This document shows positions 32,492 to 34,843 of a stretch of 34,843 nucleotides of DNA, in pieces. Each line of letters starts with the position of its first letter. Position 1 is the stretch's first letter. The stretch lies in NCBI RefSeq assembly GCF_030694575.1, contig NZ_JAUYUS010000035.1, positions 1 to 34,843 of the forward strand, read 5' to 3'. A program made the translations under genes and the position numbers. The notes beneath the pieces are model-generated. The model had not been told where the DNA came from and did no database searches. It saw only the letters and a list, made by a program, of their open reading frames with translations. This DNA is from Parvibaculum sp. Lineage in GTDB: Bacteria > Pseudomonadota > Alphaproteobacteria > Parvibaculales > Parvibaculaceae.

Positions 32492-32689
32492 ATGGTTGAC
32501 GTTAAGGGCGACGCGCGGAACGTAAGCTGGCTTGATACCGCAATCGACTCTGCCGGCGAAACGCAGGCCGAGGGTGCACGGACCGAAGCAGCGGGCATCG
32601 TCGATATGGCGATCATCGGCGCGGGCGGCCTCGCCTCGATCAGCATCGCGGGGCTGGGCATCTGGAAGCTCGCCGAACTGATCATCTGA
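32492..32689 (+). CDS. 65-residue single-helix membrane protein
   Basis: Unrecognised. A polar N-terminal half (VDVKGDARNVSWLDTAIDSAGETQAEGARTE) and a Gly/Ile/Ala-rich C-terminal membrane helix (MAIIGAGGLASISIAGLGIWKLAELII). GGGGATCCGGG precedes the ATG and a good promoter lies 70 bases further upstream, so it is probably real despite its size. It could be tail-anchored. It ends 7 bases before the convergent RraA-family gene. Confidence 0.62.
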   Translation: MVDVKGDARNVSWLDTAIDSAGETQAEGARTEAAGIVDMAIIGAGGLASISIAGLGIWKLAELII

Positions 32690-32696
32690 TTACGGA

Positions 32697-33185
32697 TCAG
32701 TCCGGAAGCCGTTCGGCCGACACGACGATGCCGTCGCCATCCGCGTAGAGCCATTCGCCGGGCGCGATGGTCAGGCCGGCGAAATTCACAACCACATCCT
32801 TCTCGCCGAGGCCGCGCTTGTCGCTGCGCTTCGGATGGGCCGCGAGCGCCTTGATGCCGATGGCGCATAACGCGAGTTCCGCCGTGTCGCGCACGCAACC
32901 GTTGACGACGACACCGGCCCAGCCATTTTCCTCCGCGAGCTTTCCGAGATTGCCGCCGAACAGCGCGCAACTCATCAATCCGTCGCCATCCACCACGAGA
33001 ACGCGGCCCTCTCCCGGCCCTTCCACCGCCTCACGCACCTTGCTGTTGTCGGCGGGCGTGTAAAGCGTTGCGACCGGGCCTGAAAAGGCAAGCCGGCCGC
33101 CATAGTCGCGGAACACAGGTTCCGCGTGGCGCACGAGGGCCGGATGATTGTCGGAGAGATCGGTTGTGGCGGGCGATATTGTCAT
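32697..33185 (-). CDS. rraA: RraA-family protein / putative HMG aldolase
   Basis: 162 residues, one swivelling-fold domain matching the family length. Motifs: [59 protein letters not shown], and [40 protein letters not shown]. The RD pair in GCVRDT is the metal- and substrate-binding pair of 4-hydroxy-4-methyl-2-oxoglutarate/oxaloacetate aldolases and is lost in E. coli RraA, so the aldolase role is at least as likely as RNase E control. The ATG at 33185 is one of two close in-frame ATGs (the other at 33191), with AGGG upstream. Confidence 0.88.
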   Translation of the reverse strand: MTISPATTDLSDNHPALVRHAEPVFRDYGGRLAFSGPVATLYTPADNSKVREAVEGPGEGRVLVVDGDGLMSCALFGGNLGKLAEENGWAGVVVNGCVRDTAELALCAIGIKALAAHPKRSDKRGLGEKDVVVNFAGLTIAPGEWLYADGDGIVVSAERLPD

Positions 33186-33386
33186 CTGCATTTTCCCTGA
33201 CGTAACGGCGCCGCCGTTCTTAGCGCGCGGGGAGGGCTTTGTCTGCCCCGGATTGAAGCGGAGCGTCGCCATCCTTTGTGGCGGTTCCGTGCCCTTCCAA
33301 AAGACGTTAGTCTTTCCGCATCGATATCCGGAAGGAACCGGAGGGCGGCCTTGAGGGAGGATCCGCCGGACCGGAGGGAGGAACAA

Positions 33387-34843
33387 ATGGCACTAGCACA
33401 CGATGTGTCGGCGAGGACGCAAACCGCGCCGGGCCCGAGCGTTGCAATTATCGGCGCCGGTGTCGCCGGCATCTGCACGGCGATCAAACTGAAGGAAGCC
33501 GGGCTCACCGATTTCACGATCTACGAAAAGGCGAGCGAGGTCGGCGGGACGTGGCGCGAGAACACCTATCCCGGTTGTTCCTGCGACGTGCCGCTGCACA
33601 TGTATCAATTCTCGTTCGACATGCGGCCGACATGGACGAAGAAGTATGTCTTCGCCGCCGACATCAAGACTTACCTGGAATCGGTCGTCGACAAATACGG
33701 GCTGCGCGGCAACATCCGTTTCAACACCGAGATCGACGACGCGCGTTTCGACGAGGCGGCCGGCCTCTGGATGTTGAAGTCCGGCGAGCGGAGCTTCGAG
33801 GCGAACCTGATGGTCGCGGGCACCGGCCAGTTGCACCGGCCCGTCTATCCGGACATTCGGGGACGCGAAACCTTCAAGGGTGCAAGCTGGCACTCCGCGA
33901 CGTGGAACCACGGCTACGACCTGAAGGGCAAGCGCATCGCCGTGATCGGCAACGGCGCGAGCGCCATCCAGTTCGTGCCGGAGATCGCGAAGGAAGCAGC
34001 CAGCGTCACGATTTTCCAGCGCTCGGCGAGCTGGGTGCTGCCGCGCCCGCAGCGCGAATTCTACGGTTGGGAAAAGGCGATCTACAAGGCGCTGCCCTGG
34101 ACGATGAACATTCAGCGCTGGAAGATCTACTGGTTCGGTGAGTTGCTCTACCGCACTTTCCACACATCGGGCGACAAGCTGAAGCAGATGGGCATAGACG
34201 AGATGGAGCTTTACGTCTCCGATCCCGAAAAGAAGCGGAAGCTGACGCCGGACTACGAACCGGGTTGCAAGCGTGTGCTCTTCGCCAATGACTGGTGGCC
34301 GACCATGGGCATGGACCATGTCGATGTCGTGACCGACGGCATCGACGAGATCACGCCCACCGGCATCAAGACGAAGGATGGGACGCAGCGCGATTTCGAC
34401 GTCGTCATCTACAGCACCGGCTTCGACACGACGCACTTCCTCGGACCGATGACGATGAAGGGACTTGCCGGGCGCGACCTCAAGGACGCCTGGAAGACGG
34501 GCGCCGAAGCGCATCACGGCATGACGGTGGCGGGCTTCCCGAACTTCTTCATGCTTTACGGGCCGAACACGAATCTCGGCCACAACTCGATCATCTTCAT
34601 GATCGAATGCCAGGCGAACTACATCGTGCAATGCGCGGAGAAGATGAAGAAGGACAATCTTCTCTACATCGATGTGAAGCCGGAAGCGCAGCGCGCATCC
34701 AACGAGAGCGTGCAGGCCGACAACGCGAACTCCGTTTTCGCAAGCGGCTGCACGAGCTGGTACAAGACCGCCGAAGGCAAGGTCACCAACAACTGGGCGA
34801 ACTACACGTTCAAATACTGGTGGCGGACGCGGCGCCCGGACTT
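33387..34843 (+). CDS. Baeyer-Villiger-type flavin monooxygenase (3' end outside window)
   Basis: At least 485 residues, frame open at the right edge. FAD- and NADPH-dependent enzyme that inserts oxygen next to a ketone or oxidises a heteroatom. FAD Rossmann motif IIGAGVAG (21-28), the BVMO-typical [15 protein letters not shown] (53-67), the fingerprint [12 protein letters not shown] (163-174; canonical FxGxxxHxxxW then P or D, here Asn), and NADPH motif [11 protein letters not shown] (186-196). A late YSTGF and the [16 protein letters not shown] block are also family-typical. The ribosome site GGGAGGAAC precedes the ATG. The esters or lactones it would make fit the several hydrolases nearby, but no direct link is visible. 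Confidence 0.93.
   Translation, partial: MALAHDVSARTQTAPGPSVAIIGAGVAGICTAIKLKEAGLTDFTIYEKASEVGGTWRENTYPGCSCDVPLHMYQFSFDMRPTWTKKYVFAADIKTYLESVVDKYGLRGNIRFNTEIDDARFDEAAGLWMLKSGERSFEANLMVAGTGQLHRPVYPDIRGRETFKGASWHSATWNHGYDLKGKRIAVIGNGASAIQFVPEIAKEAASVTIFQRSASWVLPRPQREFYGWEKAIYKALPWTMNIQRWKIYWFGELLYRTFHTSGDKLKQMGIDEMELYVSDPEKKRKLTPDYEPGCKRVLFANDWWPTMGMDHVDVVTDGIDEITPTGIKTKDGTQRDFDVVIYSTGFDTTHFLGPMTMKGLAGRDLKDAWKTGAEAHHGMTVAGFPNFFMLYGPNTNLGHNSIIFMIECQANYIVQCAEKMKKDNLLYIDVKPEAQRASNESVQADNANSVFASGCTSWYKTAEGKVTNNWANYTFKYWWRTRRPD

Noticed and set aside
1-34843. tRNA, rRNA, CRISPR arrays, prophage, or a polyketide/peptide biosynthetic cluster
   Set aside because: No cloverleaf or repeat-spacer pattern was seen, no phage structural genes, and no carrier-protein or synthase modules; the only mobile DNA supported is the IS1595-family element and possibly the gene it interrupts.

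Overview
The window is GC-rich (about 65% by eye), densely packed DNA whose genes most resemble those of an alphaproteobacterium, probably a Hyphomicrobiales/Parvibaculum-like heterotroph. The reasons are the EcfG-type promoter (GGAAC-N17-CGTT), the typical alphaproteobacterial GGGCTTGACCC palindromes, and the mix of acyl-CoA, BVMO, LLM-flavin and D-aminoacylase-family genes. The genus is an inference. Because GC is high, most long ORFs on opposite strands are shadows; calls rest on motifs, signal peptides and ribosome sites. The first and last genes run off the window.

Layout: 1-2693 (-) a GH17+GT2 NdvB-like beta-glucan synthase; 2874-4637 (-) a D-aminoacylase-family amidohydrolase; 4638-6774 an AT-richer patch with a two-helix membrane-protein gene cut by an IS1595-family element that left an 8-bp target duplication; 6954-11512 a haem-copper oxidase locus (CopD-like protein, divergent DUF2231 protein, CtaC, a fused CtaD-CtaE, a small membrane protein); 11517-13710 (-) an enoyl-CoA hydratase-like protein and a DUF819 membrane protein, separated by palindromic repeats; 13873 (+) a small hydrophilic protein behind an EcfG-type promoter; 14116-15198 (-) LpxR-like lipid A deacylase; 15344-18234 (+) an AMP-forming acyl-CoA synthetase and a Bcr/CflA exporter; 18231-21263 (-) an iron operon (TonB-dependent receptor and PKHD dioxygenase) behind a Fur-like box; 21564-23605 (-) an LLM flavin monooxygenase coupled to an alpha/beta hydrolase, divergent from an aldo/keto reductase; 24830-27082 (+) a small secreted protein and a second D-aminoacylase-family paralogue; 27101-30426 an alpha/beta hydrolase (-), a histone H1-like protein (+), a nitronate-monooxygenase-family protein (+) and an unknown gene (-) with a second Fur-like box; 30974-32364 (+) speD-speE; then a tiny membrane protein (+), an RraA-family protein (-) and a Baeyer-Villiger-type flavin monooxygenase (+).

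How they fit: many genes suit catabolism of acyl, cyclic or xenobiotic carbon (acyl-CoA ligase, hydratase-like protein, BVMO, LLM monooxygenase plus hydrolase, NMO, AKR). Others deal with the envelope (NdvB, LpxR), respiration (cox), iron uptake and polyamines. I found no single obvious new multi-gene system. The most unusual signals are the cleanly reconstructable IS disruption; the oxidase fusion with both D-channel asparagines replaced; the amidohydrolase pair that appears to lack two zinc histidines of classical D-aminoacylase; the unknown gene sharing a Fur-like site with the siderophore operon; and the EcfG-type promoter of the small protein. No tRNA, rRNA or CRISPR array was seen.
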